A stretch of DNA of 20,169 nucleotides from contig DFKM01000005.1 in the NCBI GenBank assembly GCA_002373555.1, forward strand, positions 1-20,169, written 5' to 3'. Positions 20,113-20,169 of this stretch are shown in pieces (position 1 is the stretch's first letter; each line of letters begins with the position of its first letter). Source of the DNA: Lachnospiraceae bacterium UBA3645 (GTDB taxonomy: Bacteria > Bacillota > Clostridia > Lachnospirales > Lachnospiraceae). Below the pieces are notes generated by a model. That model saw only the letters and a list, made by a program, of their open reading frames with translations. It made no database searches and was not told the origin of the DNA. Position numbers and translations under genes: made by a program.

Positions 20113-20169
20113 GCCGAATGGACAGACCGTTCGGCACGCTTTGGGTCGAACGACCTGTCCATTCGACCC
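20113..20169 (-). repeat. Compound inverted repeat upstream of the hydrolase, at the window edge
   Basis: Arms at 20116-20133 and 20147-20164 pair over 18 bp in a minus-strand RNA, with two G-U wobbles (two mismatches in plus-strand DNA). Within it are two smaller perfect hairpins: 20113-20118/20130-20135 and 20143-20150/20162-20169. Their 11-nt loops are complementary to each other. The structure would lie in the 5' leader of the hydrolase mRNA and ends exactly at the window edge. Confidence 0.65.

Noticed and set aside
1..20169. CRISPR arrays, rRNA or tRNA genes, toxin-antitoxin pairs, phage genes
   Set aside because: Looked for by eye; no regularly spaced repeats, tRNA cloverleaf, rRNA sequence, or phage or toxin-antitoxin motifs were found.

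Overview
The window reads as chromosomal DNA of an anaerobic, moderately GC-rich Firmicute, most likely a gut Clostridia/Lachnospiraceae-type organism. This is inferred from AGGAGG-type ribosome binding sites, TTGNNN-17-TATAAT-type promoters, compact operons with strong hairpin terminators, and the gene families present: a QueT-type transporter behind a structured leader, a CBS/DRTGG manganese pyrophosphatase, DegV, an Fe-S aldo/keto reductase and a BaiCD-like flavin reductase. No database search was possible; family names rest on motifs read by eye.

Layout. (1) 1-33 holds the first 11 codons of a minus-strand gene resembling glutamine synthetase. Directly upstream sits a single-gene IS200-type element (about 60-785) with terminal hairpins and a stem that buries the tnpA ribosome binding site. 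(2) proC (minus) and a queT-like transporter (plus) are divergent. (3) 2397-7540 is a tight minus-strand operon: Mn-dependent pyrophosphatase, DegV protein, a double-ACT/metallo-beta-lactamase fusion, and an aldo/keto reductase with two 4Fe-4S motifs. (4) 7541-11590 carries a plus-strand LtaS-like sulfatase-fold membrane enzyme and a MATE transporter. (5) 11604-13530 has a tRNA-dihydrouridine synthase (minus) and, divergently, a predicted secreted SGNH hydrolase whose signal peptide is broken by an in-frame TAA. (6) 13624-19281 is the most unusual part: a three-gene minus-strand operon of an SDR without the canonical lysine, a BaiCD/2,4-dienoyl-CoA-reductase-like flavoenzyme with altered active-site residues, and a protein that looks like the catalytic cores of PheRS alpha and beta fused together. 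A divergent AraC-type regulator faces it across an intergenic region with a perfect 13-bp inverted repeat. (7) 19362-20169 holds a membrane-anchored alpha/beta hydrolase with codon use and composition unlike the rest (Actinobacteria/Coriobacteriia-like). It abuts what looks like the cut-off tail of a host gene and ends in an elaborate inverted repeat at the window edge.

How the parts may work together. The SDR and flavin reductase together suggest stepwise redox of a carbonyl/enoyl substrate, as in bile-acid, steroid or aromatic-acid metabolism, induced through the AraC regulator. The PheRS-like partner suggests a substrate that is aromatic, an amino acid, or adenylated, but its role is unknown. 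This cluster is the best candidate for an undescribed system. The remaining genes are housekeeping or envelope functions.
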